Shown: positions 1 to 7,509 of the stretch, piece after piece
Layout: each line of letters starts with the position of its first letter
How positions within the stretch are numbered: the first letter of the stretch is position 1
DNA from: UBA12276 sp964433165
GTDB lineage: Archaea; Micrarchaeota; Micrarchaeia; Micrarchaeales; Micrarchaeaceae
Direction of reading: 5' to 3'
Assembly: GCA_964433165.1 (NCBI GenBank)
Contig: CAYSQH010000001.1
Coordinates: 17,703-81,702, forward strand
DNA length: 64,000 nucleotides
Translations under genes and position numbers: made by a program
Notes under the pieces: generated by a model
What the model was told of the DNA's origin: nothing
Databases searched by the model: none
What the model saw: the letters and a program-made list of their open reading frames with translations, nothing else

Positions 1-157
1 TATATGTCGCCTTCCAAAAAACCATCCGCTGATTCATTGAGATAGGATATTGAGAAGTGAAAGTATATAAGGCATTGTATCGGCCGCTGGACTCTCGGAC
101 CCGAGCGCGGCTACGCGCAAAGGAATAATCGCGGGAGAGGCGGCAGCACTTCCAGTA

Positions 158-1174
158 TTACAGGCTCTCCAGCCCTGCTATGTACGATGGGTCGGCATGG
201 CTCTGGTCTAGCAGGGACGATGCGGTGCCGAACTTGGGCTTCACTCCAGTAACTATGGACATCACCCTTATCTGGTCTTTGAATGTCGGCTCAAGCCTTG
301 CACCAAATATGACGTTCGCGTTGTCGGATATCTGCTCCGTTACTCCAGCACCGACTGAGGTCGCCTCCTGGATCGTCAGACCGGTGCCTCCTGTCACGTG
401 GACCAGAGCACTCTTAGCACCCTCCATGTCGACATCGAGCAGCGGATGGGCTACCGTTGACCTTACCGCCTTGTCCACCTTGTCGGTTCCCGCGCCGTGG
501 CCTATGTTTATCATCGCGGTCCCCGAATTCCCGAGTATTGACCTTACGTCGGCATAGTCTAGGTTTATCAGGCTCGGCATCGTGATCGTGTCCGCTATCC
601 CCCTCACCGCATTGGATGCTATGCTGTCTATCAGGTCGAAGGCCTTCTCTATTGGAAGGTTGGGCGCGTAGCTGAGCAGCCTGTCGTTCTCGATTATTAC
701 GGTGGTATCGGCGTACTTGCTGAGCTGCTCTATGCTCCAGTCGGCCTTCTTCTTTCTGCTTCTCTCAAGCGCGAACGGGTATGTTACGAATGCGACGGCC
801 AGTGCTCCCTCCTCCTTTGCTATCTCTGCAATGACAGGCGCTGATCCGCCACCTGTTCCGCCGCCCATTCCTGCCGCTATGAACACTATATGGTAACCGC
901 TTATCGCCTTCCTTATCTCGTCCCTGCTCGCATCGGCAGCCTTGGCCCCCATCTCCGGGAATCCTCCTGCGCCCTGGCCCCTTGTTATCTGCCCGCCGAT
1001 GAGCATCCTCTTGTGGGCATGGACTATGCTAAGGTGCTTGGCGTCAGTGTTTATTGCTATGGTGGTGGCACTCTTTATCCCATTGGTATACAACCGGTTT
1101 ACAAGGTTGCTTCCCTGCCCGCCTGCACCAACAACTGCCAGCTTAACGGTAAAATCTTCTCCCTGATCGTACAT
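158..1174 (-). CDS. ftsZ: Cell-division GTPase FtsZ, second paralogue
   Basis: Tubulin-fold GTPase that would polymerise into the cytokinetic ring. The sequence shows the N-terminal nucleotide loop GAGGQGSN, the tubulin/FtsZ signature GMGGGTGGGS near residue 105, and the catalytic T7 loop LINLDYADVRS with both acidic residues, so it should be an active GTPase. About 338 residues, a normal archaeal FtsZ length with a short C-terminal tail. An ATG at 1186 is possible, but the ATG at 1174 is preceded by GGTG with a 6-nt spacer, so I prefer 1174. It lies about 50 bp downstream of a second ftsZ on the same strand, probably one transcript. The family is certain; which paralogue group it belongs to is inference. 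Confidence 0.95.
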   Translation of the reverse strand: MYDQGEDFTVKLAVVGAGGQGSNLVNRLYTNGIKSATTIAINTDAKHLSIVHAHKRMLIGGQITRGQGAGGFPEMGAKAADASRDEIRKAISGYHIVFIAAGMGGGTGGGSAPVIAEIAKEEGALAVAFVTYPFALERSRKKKADWSIEQLSKYADTTVIIENDRLLSYAPNLPIEKAFDLIDSIASNAVRGIADTITMPSLINLDYADVRSILGNSGTAMINIGHGAGTDKVDKAVRSTVAHPLLDVDMEGAKSALVHVTGGTGLTIQEATSVGAGVTEQISDNANVIFGARLEPTFKDQIRVMSIVTGVKPKFGTASSLLDQSHADPSYIAGLESL

Positions 1175-1223
1175 CCAATCCACCATTCGTTAAATATGAA
1201 AAAATAAAAAAGAGGTAGGCTCT

Positions 1224-2291
1224 TCAGCCTACCATTTCCAGACCATCGTATGAGGTCGACTTCCTGTCCTCGAGCTTCCCGGCTATGCTTGATCCGGTTA
1301 TTCCCGTGACTATCGCGACTATCTCTATCTGGTCCTCGTATCCAGGCATAAGGCGCGCGCCCCACTTGACGTTGCTGTTGGGGTCCATCTTGTCGGATAT
1401 TATCTCCCCGGCCTTGATCGCATCGCCTATCGTCATTGATGCTCCTCCAGATATGTGTATGAGCGCTCCTGATGCACCCTCGAAGTCCACATCAAGCAGC
1501 TTGTTCTTCAGCACTCCATCGGATGCGGCATCGACCTTGTTGGTCCCCCTTCCCGAGCCCACGGCTATGAATCCCACTCCGCCGTTGCCCATGATTGACC
1601 TTACGTCCGCGAAGTCTATGTTTATAAGGCTCGGCTGCGTTATCGTCCATACCAGTCCGCCGACTGCCTTAGCAAGCACCTCGTCCGCAAGGGCGAATGC
1701 CTGGTCTATCGGCAGGTTTGGCACCAGCTTTACCAGACGGTTGTTGTCCAGTATTATGACGCTGTCGCAGTTCTTCCTCAGCCTCTGGATTCCCTCCTCG
1801 GCCTTTACCTTTCGCACCCTCTCAAGGTCGAACGGGTATGTCACGAACGCCACAACTATCGCGCCCTGCTCCTTGGCTATCTGCGCCGCGACGGATATGC
1901 TTCCGGAGCCCGTTCCACCTCCCATTCCGCAGCACAGGAATGCAAGCTGCGTATTGGCGAACACCTGCTCGAGCAGGTTCCTGTCGACCTCAGCAGCCTT
2001 GGCGCCTATCGTCGGATCTCCACCTGCACCCAGGCCCTTCGTCAGGGTCCTCCCAATCATAACCTTCTTGATTCGGTCGTCGATTATCTTGAAATGCTGC
2101 GCGTCGGTGTTGACTGCCACGAAGTCGGTTCCCTTGACTCCTATCTTGAGCAGCCGGTTCACTATGTTGCAGCCTGCGCCTCCAAAACCTGCAGTGACTA
2201 TCTTAATCTCAGATGAGCTGAATTCGTCACCCACGTTCCCACTCTGTCCTCCAGATCCTCCTCCAAATACGTCGTGTACCATATCGGTCAT
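1224..2291 (-). CDS. ftsZ: Cell-division GTPase FtsZ, first paralogue
   Basis: FtsZ GTPase, 355 residues. After a Gly/Ser-rich leader of about 28 residues come the loop GFGGAGCN, the signature GMGGGTGSGS near residues 122-131, and the T7 loop LINIDFADVRS with intact catalytic acids. It differs from its downstream neighbour mainly in the longer N-terminal leader. A TATA-like stretch near 2320-2332 sits about 30 bp upstream of the ATG, consistent with a very short leader and with this being the first gene of a two-gene ftsZ operon. Many archaea carry FtsZ1 and FtsZ2 with separate roles in division, but usually not as adjacent genes. Confidence 0.95.
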   Translation of the reverse strand: MTDMVHDVFGGGSGGQSGNVGDEFSSSEIKIVTAGFGGAGCNIVNRLLKIGVKGTDFVAVNTDAQHFKIIDDRIKKVMIGRTLTKGLGAGGDPTIGAKAAEVDRNLLEQVFANTQLAFLCCGMGGGTGSGSISVAAQIAKEQGAIVVAFVTYPFDLERVRKVKAEEGIQRLRKNCDSVIILDNNRLVKLVPNLPIDQAFALADEVLAKAVGGLVWTITQPSLINIDFADVRSIMGNGGVGFIAVGSGRGTNKVDAASDGVLKNKLLDVDFEGASGALIHISGGASMTIGDAIKAGEIISDKMDPNSNVKWGARLMPGYEDQIEIVAIVTGITGSSIAGKLEDRKSTSYDGLEMVG

Positions 2292-2457
2292 TTTGATCGC
2301 CTTGTCTAACTTAATCTGATAAGCTTTAAAAACTTTTTGTTTTCCCTGTAAATAGGAGTAGTGCGGAAAACGGTGGGAAGCACTGCTGCTACCGGGATAA
2401 ACCGTTATTTATCTAAATATATATACTTATACCAAGATAAACAGTTTGCCACTCCGG

Positions 2458-3093
2458 TCAGGTGATCGAAGCGGTGTAGTTGCCCGCGACAGAGCCAGAG
2501 GAGTTGAGCACCTCATACTCGGCATAGTTCGCCCCGGGGGCGGTGTAGTTTATCAACCAGACGTTGTAGAAGCCCCTGCCAAGCGGGGTGTCGTTCGCGC
2601 TGAGGTTAGCATAGAACCTCGCGTGCACCATTGTGTCATTGTAGCCGTACGCGTCGACATAATCCCTTATCGACGTTATGTTCTTGTTGTAGGACTGCGC
2701 TATCGCTATGTATGGCGAGCTTATGACGTATGACGGCGCGTCGGACAGGCCGTATATCACACACTTGCTAGTGTACATGTTGTCGATGCTGGGCACTAGC
2801 CCGGCCGCAGGATAGTCATACGCCTCTATGAAAAGGGTCGGGCATGGCCTCGTGGCATTGTAGACTATGCTCAGCACGACGTTGTAGCTGTTCTTCTCTA
2901 TGGTTGAGTTCGATATGCTGACTATCGTTATGTTCGCGCCAGGATGGGTAGCCTTGAGGTCGTTAAGCACGAAGGCCTCCGCCTGCTGGGGCGTGGTCGG
3001 GTTCTGGCCGCTGTGCCTGGTTGCAAGATACAGCACGCTAAACGCAACTATCAGGAATACCCCTATTATCGCTACTTTCCCGATCAGGTCCAT
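2458..3093 (-). CDS. Membrane-anchored extracytoplasmic protein, unknown function
   Basis: 211 residues. One N-terminal hydrophobic helix (about residues 8-25) is followed by a polar domain rich in Asn, Ser and Tyr with several N-glycosylation sequons, so the bulk is probably outside the membrane. I recognise no enzymatic motif; a few Cys residues (CPTLF, SKCVIYG) could form disulfides. It follows the transcarbamylase gene by about 40 bp on the same strand. It resembles in layout the other single-anchor secreted proteins in this window, but I see no clear sequence relation. Confidence 0.7.
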   Translation of the reverse strand: MDLIGKVAIIGVFLIVAFSVLYLATRHSGQNPTTPQQAEAFVLNDLKATHPGANITIVSISNSTIEKNSYNVVLSIVYNATRPCPTLFIEAYDYPAAGLVPSIDNMYTSKCVIYGLSDAPSYVISSPYIAIAQSYNKNITSIRDYVDAYGYNDTMVHARFYANLSANDTPLGRGFYNVWLINYTAPGANYAEYEVLNSSGSVAGNYTASIT

Positions 3094-3132
3094 GGTTCAT
3101 CTTCTCTGACAAGTAATTTATACCGATGTTTT

Positions 3133-4044
3133 TCATTTCCTTTCTGAAAGGTACAGGAGCACCGCCTTTTCCAGCAGCAGCTTGTTCGCTGCCTGCTCCC
3201 AGACCGCGCTCCTCGGCCCGTCAATCACATCCGCAGATATCTCCTCGCCCCGGTGGGCGGGCAGCGGGTGCATGACGATGGAATCCCTCTTGGAAAGCGA
3301 GAGCGCATCTGCATCGAGAATGTAATGGGAGAATCTCTCCTTGCGCTGAGCGGCCTCAGACTCGTCGCCCATGCTGACGAACGTATCGGTATAAACAACG
3401 TCTGCACCGCTAAGCCCCTCCTCTATGGAATCGTATACGCGGACATCCCCGTAGCCGCGCGCCTTGTTGTAGTACAGTGGATTCGGCGCCGTCCCCTTAG
3501 GACCGAGGAGGGCGACAGAAGCGCCCAACTGAACCGCGGTCATCATGAGCGAATTGGCAGTATTCTGCGCTATGTCCCCCATGAAGGCTATCCTTATTCC
3601 CTTGAGGCTACGGCCCTTATGGGACCTTATGGTGTAGCAGTCGGCAAGCGCCTGGGTCGGGTGTTCAAGAAGCGTCAGTGCGTTTATCACGGGTACCGTA
3701 GAGTTGCGCGCTATTATGGAAAGCTCCTCGTCGCTCTTCATCCTTACCGCTATGAAGTCGCAATATGAGCTCAACACCTTGGCGGTGTCCGCAAGGGCCT
3801 CGCCCCTGGATATCTGCGATGTGCCGACATCAATGTATATAGGCGTGCATCCGAGCTGCGCGGCTGCGACCTCAAACGATACCCTGGTGCGTGTCGACGG
3901 CTCCTCGAAAAGCAGCGCTATCGTTGAACGCGACTGGAGGGCGAGCTCCTCCTTACCCGCGGACAGCTCATCGGCTATCCCGAATATTTCCTCTATCGAG
4001 TCCCTGGAGAGATCCATAGAGCTTAGCAGGTTCATGCAGCTCAA
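3133..4044 (-). CDS. argF: Ornithine carbamoyltransferase-like enzyme
   Basis: Transfers a carbamoyl group from carbamoyl phosphate to an amine; the ornithine version makes citrulline in arginine synthesis or runs in the arginine deiminase pathway. 303 residues, normal length. Visible: the carbamoyl-phosphate loop STRTR (residues 50-54), HPTQ (128-131) and the ornithine-type loop VSMG (223-226). The ornithine-binding HCLP motif is replaced by HPLP (259-262), the form found in aspartate carbamoyltransferases, while the rest of that segment (AHRGEE) is OTC-like. The substrate is therefore probable, not proven. The start overlaps the upstream stop as ATGA, so it is translationally coupled. No other arginine gene is in the window. 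Confidence 0.85.
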   Translation of the reverse strand: MSCMNLLSSMDLSRDSIEEIFGIADELSAGKEELALQSRSTIALLFEEPSTRTRVSFEVAAAQLGCTPIYIDVGTSQISRGEALADTAKVLSSYCDFIAVRMKSDEELSIIARNSTVPVINALTLLEHPTQALADCYTIRSHKGRSLKGIRIAFMGDIAQNTANSLMMTAVQLGASVALLGPKGTAPNPLYYNKARGYGDVRVYDSIEEGLSGADVVYTDTFVSMGDESEAAQRKERFSHYILDADALSLSKRDSIVMHPLPAHRGEEISADVIDGPRSAVWEQAANKLLLEKAVLLYLSERK

Positions 4045-4499
4045 CCGCCGAATATGGACCCGAACCCCGCATTGGCCTTCTCCTCCTCGTCCCTGATTAT
4101 CCCGATTACCTTGTTCTCATCGGGCTTCTGGGCCCTCTTTATCGTCTTGAATTCCGTGCCGAAGCGCTCCTCCGCCCCCTTCAGGAAATCGTCCGGAGCG
4201 CTTAGGAAAAGGTACATAACATCCTTGTTCAAGCCCATGGATGCCCCATCCCTAAGACTGTACTCCTGCCTTGCAAATATTATCCTGCCCTTTGGGCTTG
4301 TCTCGAGTTTCCTCAGTTCCTCAGCCACCTGCTTTTCCCTGGCTTCCATCGCGGCCTTTTCCTCCGGGGTGGGATTCTCCGGGTCCGCGGGCTTTATCTG
4401 CGGGGGCAGGGTATTGTTGTCCAGGTACGGATCGTATGATAGCACCTTCTTGAGCTCCTCTGATTCCGCCTTGCTGCACTCGTATACCCTTTCAGGCAT
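4041..4499 (-). CDS. Conserved hypothetical protein downstream of S8e
   Basis: 152 residues, soluble, highly charged, with a Pro/Glu-rich segment at about 35-70 predicted to be helical or disordered and a C-terminus ending in GFGSIFGG. No family recognised. It lies 9 bp after rps8e and overlaps the transcarbamylase start by 4 bp, so all three are probably one transcript. A role linked to translation is only suggested by position. Confidence 0.75.
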   Translation of the reverse strand: MPERVYECSKAESEELKKVLSYDPYLDNNTLPPQIKPADPENPTPEEKAAMEAREKQVAEELRKLETSPKGRIIFARQEYSLRDGASMGLNKDVMYLFLSAPDDFLKGAEERFGTEFKTIKRAQKPDENKVIGIIRDEEEKANAGFGSIFGG

Positions 4500-4508
4500 T
4501 CAATTACC

Positions 4509-4901
4509 TCAGATAAGCCTTGCGTTTATGCTCCCTTCCCTTCCGGGCCTGTTGAGCACCACCGCATTGCCGAGCTCGGTAGATATTACCGTCCCCTTGG
4601 TGATTATGTTCTGCCTTGCGAAGTTCCTGTTGTCCTTTGATTCGACCACGCCAGTTATCTTCGCCTTCCTGTATCCGTCCTTGGTGAGTAGGTTGGTGAA
4701 TGCGGCCTTCTTAAACCTCACGCCGGCATGGCCGCCCCTCCTCCTTACTGTGGTGTTCATCGTGACGTCAGACAGTTTGGTCGCGGAGAAATAGTTCCCT
4801 ACCTCGCTCCTTCTCTTGTCCCTGAATTTTATGTTCCTCTTGCCGTTGCCCGAGGCCTTGGTTTTCGATCTCCTATGTATCTGTATGCCCATTTGGCTCA
4901 T
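4509..4901 (-). CDS. rps8e: 30S ribosomal protein S8e
   Basis: Small-subunit ribosomal protein. The basic N-terminus (GIQIHRRSKTKASG) and the VRRRGGHAGVRFK segment are typical of archaeal S8e, and 130 residues is the usual size. A GTG at 4910 is in frame, but GTGATTACG immediately before the ATG at 4901 looks like the ribosome-binding site, so the ATG is chosen. First gene of a minus-strand transcript continuing into 4041-4499 and the transcarbamylase. Confidence 0.93.
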   Translation of the reverse strand: MSQMGIQIHRRSKTKASGNGKRNIKFRDKRRSEVGNYFSATKLSDVTMNTTVRRRGGHAGVRFKKAAFTNLLTKDGYRKAKITGVVESKDNRNFARQNIITKGTVISTELGNAVVLNRPGREGSINARLI

Positions 4902-5101
4902 CGTAATCACGCTGGAATATTTTTTGCATTATCAATCTGATATGAATCTTATTAATTCTATCGAAAAAACGTCTGCGTTGCGGGAGTGCTGCCGCATGCC
5001 GTTCCGGTAAAGCATACGGCAGAATACTTTATATATTATGCTTCATAAAAGCTACCGCGACACAGTTTTTACGCCCTAAATGAGGGCAATGAGGTGCAGC
5101 C

Positions 5102-5551
5102 ATGGAAGTAGCCATTGATAGCAGGATAGCATCCAATTGCATGGGGATACAGGCCCACCACGCCATAAGGCGGATGGGCAACGAGGAGGAAAGGGCAGCG
5201 ATAGCAACGGAGACCAAGGATCAGAAAAGGCTGCTCCTTCTTGCGCTTGACACTAATCCCGCGGTCCTGAAAGGGGTTGCCGGCAACAGTAACAGCAGCG
5301 AGTTGGTGCTCAACGTCGCCGCTACAACAATACTGAAATGCGGCAAATGGCCATCGTACCGCGACGCGGCGATGCGCATAGCGACGAATCGCGATGGAGG
5401 CCGCGCGCTGGGAACCATCGCGGCATGCAACAGGAGGGAGATACTCAAGGCGATAGCCTCGAATTCGGGGGCGCCGGAGGAGCTCAGGACTAGCATTAAC
5501 GAAAGGTTGAACTCGGGCATAGCAGGCCTCTTCAGGAGGCACAGCAACTGA
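5102..5551 (+). CDS. ARM/HEAT-like repeat protein
   Basis: 149 residues, all-helical pattern with repeated units around NEEERAAIATETKDQKRLL, LDTNPAVLKGVAGN and ATNRDGGRALGTIAACN that resemble leucine-rich-repeat-variant or armadillo helices. Such folds bind proteins; there is no catalytic motif. GAGGTG lies 5 nt before the ATG. An upstream TATA-like element at about 5028-5038 would drive it. It is followed 11 bp later by the tRNA-binding protein gene on the same strand. Confidence 0.7.
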   Translation: MEVAIDSRIASNCMGIQAHHAIRRMGNEEERAAIATETKDQKRLLLLALDTNPAVLKGVAGNSNSSELVLNVAATTILKCGKWPSYRDAAMRIATNRDGGRALGTIAACNRREILKAIASNSGAPEELRTSINERLNSGIAGLFRRHSN

Positions 5552-5562
5552 ATCGCGATACA

Positions 5563-5889
5563 ATGTCCACGATAACCGATTTCTCCGCGCTCGGGCTCAT
5601 GGTCGGAAGGATAACCGAGGTGGCGGATCTGGAGGGCGCGAGGAAGCCGATTTACAGACTGAAAGTAGACCTCGGGGAGGCAGGCATAAGGGATATAGCC
5701 GCGGGGCTGAAGGACCATTATTCTCCGGAGCAGCTTCTCGGTACCGATGTAATAGTCGTGACCGGCCTTGAGCCGAGGAACATAGCGGGGTTCGTCTCGC
5801 AGGGAATGCTCCTTGCGGCGGAGGACGAAACGGGCGTCGCGCTGCTCAGGCCGGAAAGAACGCTAAAGCCGGGCAGCCCGGTGCGCTAG
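5563..5889 (+). CDS. Stand-alone tRNA-binding (OB-fold) domain, MetRS-beta/Trbp111-like
   Basis: 108 residues, essentially the EMAP-II/CsaA-like OB fold that binds the tRNA elbow. Diagnostic stretches: LMVGRITEVADLEGARKP, YSPEQLLGTDVIVVTGLEPR, AGFVSQGMLLAAED. In many organisms this domain is fused to the C-terminus of MetRS or supplied as a separate beta subunit. Here it is separate and its stop abuts the stop of the convergent MetRS gene (5889/5890), so it very likely works with that enzyme. Whether it dimerises like Trbp111 cannot be seen. Confidence 0.88.
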   Translation: MSTITDFSALGLMVGRITEVADLEGARKPIYRLKVDLGEAGIRDIAAGLKDHYSPEQLLGTDVIVVTGLEPRNIAGFVSQGMLLAAEDETGVALLRPERTLKPGSPVR

Positions 5890-7353
5890 CTAATCGAATT
5901 TCCTGAACAGCAATTCGCCCTTCGATATCTTCTCATCGAAGCTGCCCCTGAACCTGCAATCGGAGATCCTAAGCGAATCCCCGCCCATGCCCACCTTAAC
6001 GGCGAGCTTCTCGGACGATGAAGGCATGAACGGATACATCAGTATAGATATCACCCTTAGCGACTCAAGCAGGTTGTAGAGCGTGCGCTCCAGCTCCTTG
6101 CCCTGCTGCTGCCATGGCCTGTTGTCGTTTACGTACTTGTTGCAGCGCCTCACGAACCCCATTATCTCCTCCAGCGCAGCATAGAGCTCTATGCCGCCCA
6201 TCCTGCCCTTTATCGAATCTAGATTCAACTCCCTCTCAAGATCGTTCTCCCCCGAAAACCTTTCCATCTTCGAATTCTCTGCCAGTGTGAGCACCCTGTT
6301 CGCAAGGTTGCCGAGGTCCGCAACGAGCTCCGAATTTATCTTTTCCCTTAGCGACGCCTCGGAGAAATCGCCATCGTAGCCGAATGGCATCTCCCGCATC
6401 AGGAAGTACCTGACCGCATCGACGGGGTACTTCTTTATAAGTTCCACAGGGTCGACGAAGTTCCCTAAGGACTTGCTCATCTTCTTGCCCTCGACCGTCC
6501 ACCATCCGGTCGCGAATACCTTCCTTGGAAGCTCTATGTTCGCGGACATCAGCATCGCAGGCCATATTACGGAGTGGAACCAATTTATTTCCTTCCCGAC
6601 TATATGTACATCCGCAGGCCAGAATTCCCTGAAGTTGTCCCCGCCGGGCCATCCGAGCGCGCTTATGTAATTGAGTAGCGCGTCTATCCACACGTATACG
6701 GTATACGAATCATCAAACTGCACCCCCCATTTCACCGTTGCCCTGGTTATGCTTATGTCCTTGAGGCCGTCCCTCACCCTGTTCATTATCTCCTCGGACC
6801 TCAGTTTAGGGGAGAGGAATTCGGGATTGTCCTTGTAGTGACCGAGCAGCCTTTCCTGATATTTACTGAGCCTGAAGAAGTGGGTTGGCTCCTTTATCCT
6901 CTCGACGGCCCTGCCGCACTCTGGGCACCTGCCGTCCTTGAGCTGCAGCTCCGTGAAGAACGTCTCATCCGGCACGCAGTACCAGCCCTCGTATTCCCCC
7001 TCGTATATGTCCCCGTTGTCCTGCAGCGTCTTGAGGAACCTCGACACCGCATCGGTGTGCGCCTTGTCAGTGGTCCTTATGAAATAGTCATATGATATGT
7101 CCAGCGCCTTCCACGCGCTCCTGTACTGATCTACGATCTCGTCAACGAACCGCTGCGGGCTCTTCCCCGATGCCGCGGCTGCCTTCTCTATCTTCTCCCC
7201 GTGTTCGTCCGTTCCGGTTAGGAAGAATACCTCCTCGCCGCACATCCTGTGCCATCTTGCGATTATGTCTGCGGCTATCGTCGAATAGGCATGGCCCATG
7301 TGGGGCCTGTCGTTCACGTAGTATATCGGGGTTGTGATGTAGAATCCTTTCAT
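5890..7353 (-). CDS. metG: Methionyl-tRNA synthetase, bacterial/mitochondrial type
   Basis: Charges tRNA-Met for initiation and elongation. 487 residues. Class I signatures: HMGH at 18-21 and KMSKS at 291-295. The N-terminus (FYITTPIYYVNDRPHMGH) is the bacterial/organellar form, unlike the usual archaeal SALPYANG...HIGH form. The connective-peptide knuckle has only one CxxC pair (CPEC, 143-146) plus C126. It lacks a C-terminal tRNA-binding domain; that domain is the convergent gene at 5563-5889. The in-frame ATG at 7407 would add 18 residues with no homology, so 7353 is chosen. The bacterial type suggests horizontal acquisition. Confidence 0.95.
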   Translation of the reverse strand: MKGFYITTPIYYVNDRPHMGHAYSTIAADIIARWHRMCGEEVFFLTGTDEHGEKIEKAAAASGKSPQRFVDEIVDQYRSAWKALDISYDYFIRTTDKAHTDAVSRFLKTLQDNGDIYEGEYEGWYCVPDETFFTELQLKDGRCPECGRAVERIKEPTHFFRLSKYQERLLGHYKDNPEFLSPKLRSEEIMNRVRDGLKDISITRATVKWGVQFDDSYTVYVWIDALLNYISALGWPGGDNFREFWPADVHIVGKEINWFHSVIWPAMLMSANIELPRKVFATGWWTVEGKKMSKSLGNFVDPVELIKKYPVDAVRYFLMREMPFGYDGDFSEASLREKINSELVADLGNLANRVLTLAENSKMERFSGENDLERELNLDSIKGRMGGIELYAALEEIMGFVRRCNKYVNDNRPWQQQGKELERTLYNLLESLRVISILMYPFMPSSSEKLAVKVGMGGDSLRISDCRFRGSFDEKISKGELLFRKFD

Positions 7354-7467
7354 TCGATCAACGTGAATCCATTGGGAATCCGGATTTTCAATGGCCGATC
7401 CGCCCAAAACAGCTGGTTTCGCTGCGCATCAAAAGCCCTAAATAGTTCCGGTAATAATTATTGCTTG

Positions 7468-7482
7468 AGGTATTTATATTAT
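7468..7482 (+). promoter_or_regulatory. Probable TATA box for mcm
   Basis: An AT-rich TATTTATATT element at about 7471-7480 lies roughly 30 bp before the mcm ATG at 7510, placing the expected transcription start just ahead of the ATG. GGGGGT directly precedes the start, so a short leader with a purine-rich ribosome site is likely. Confidence 0.5.
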
Positions 7483-7509
7483 TTCTCAATAGATGAGATT
7501 GGGGGTTCT

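Noticed and set aside
1..157. tRNA or small RNA at the left edge
   Set aside because: A TATA-like element and a CTCGG/CCGAG hairpin are visible, but no tRNA cloverleaf or known RNA could be built.
1285..2319. 344-codon plus-strand ORF
   Set aside because: Exact antisense of ftsZ; low-complexity Ser/Pro/Thr composition typical of a shadow frame.
4054..4794. 246-codon plus-strand ORF
   Set aside because: Antisense of S8e and its neighbour.
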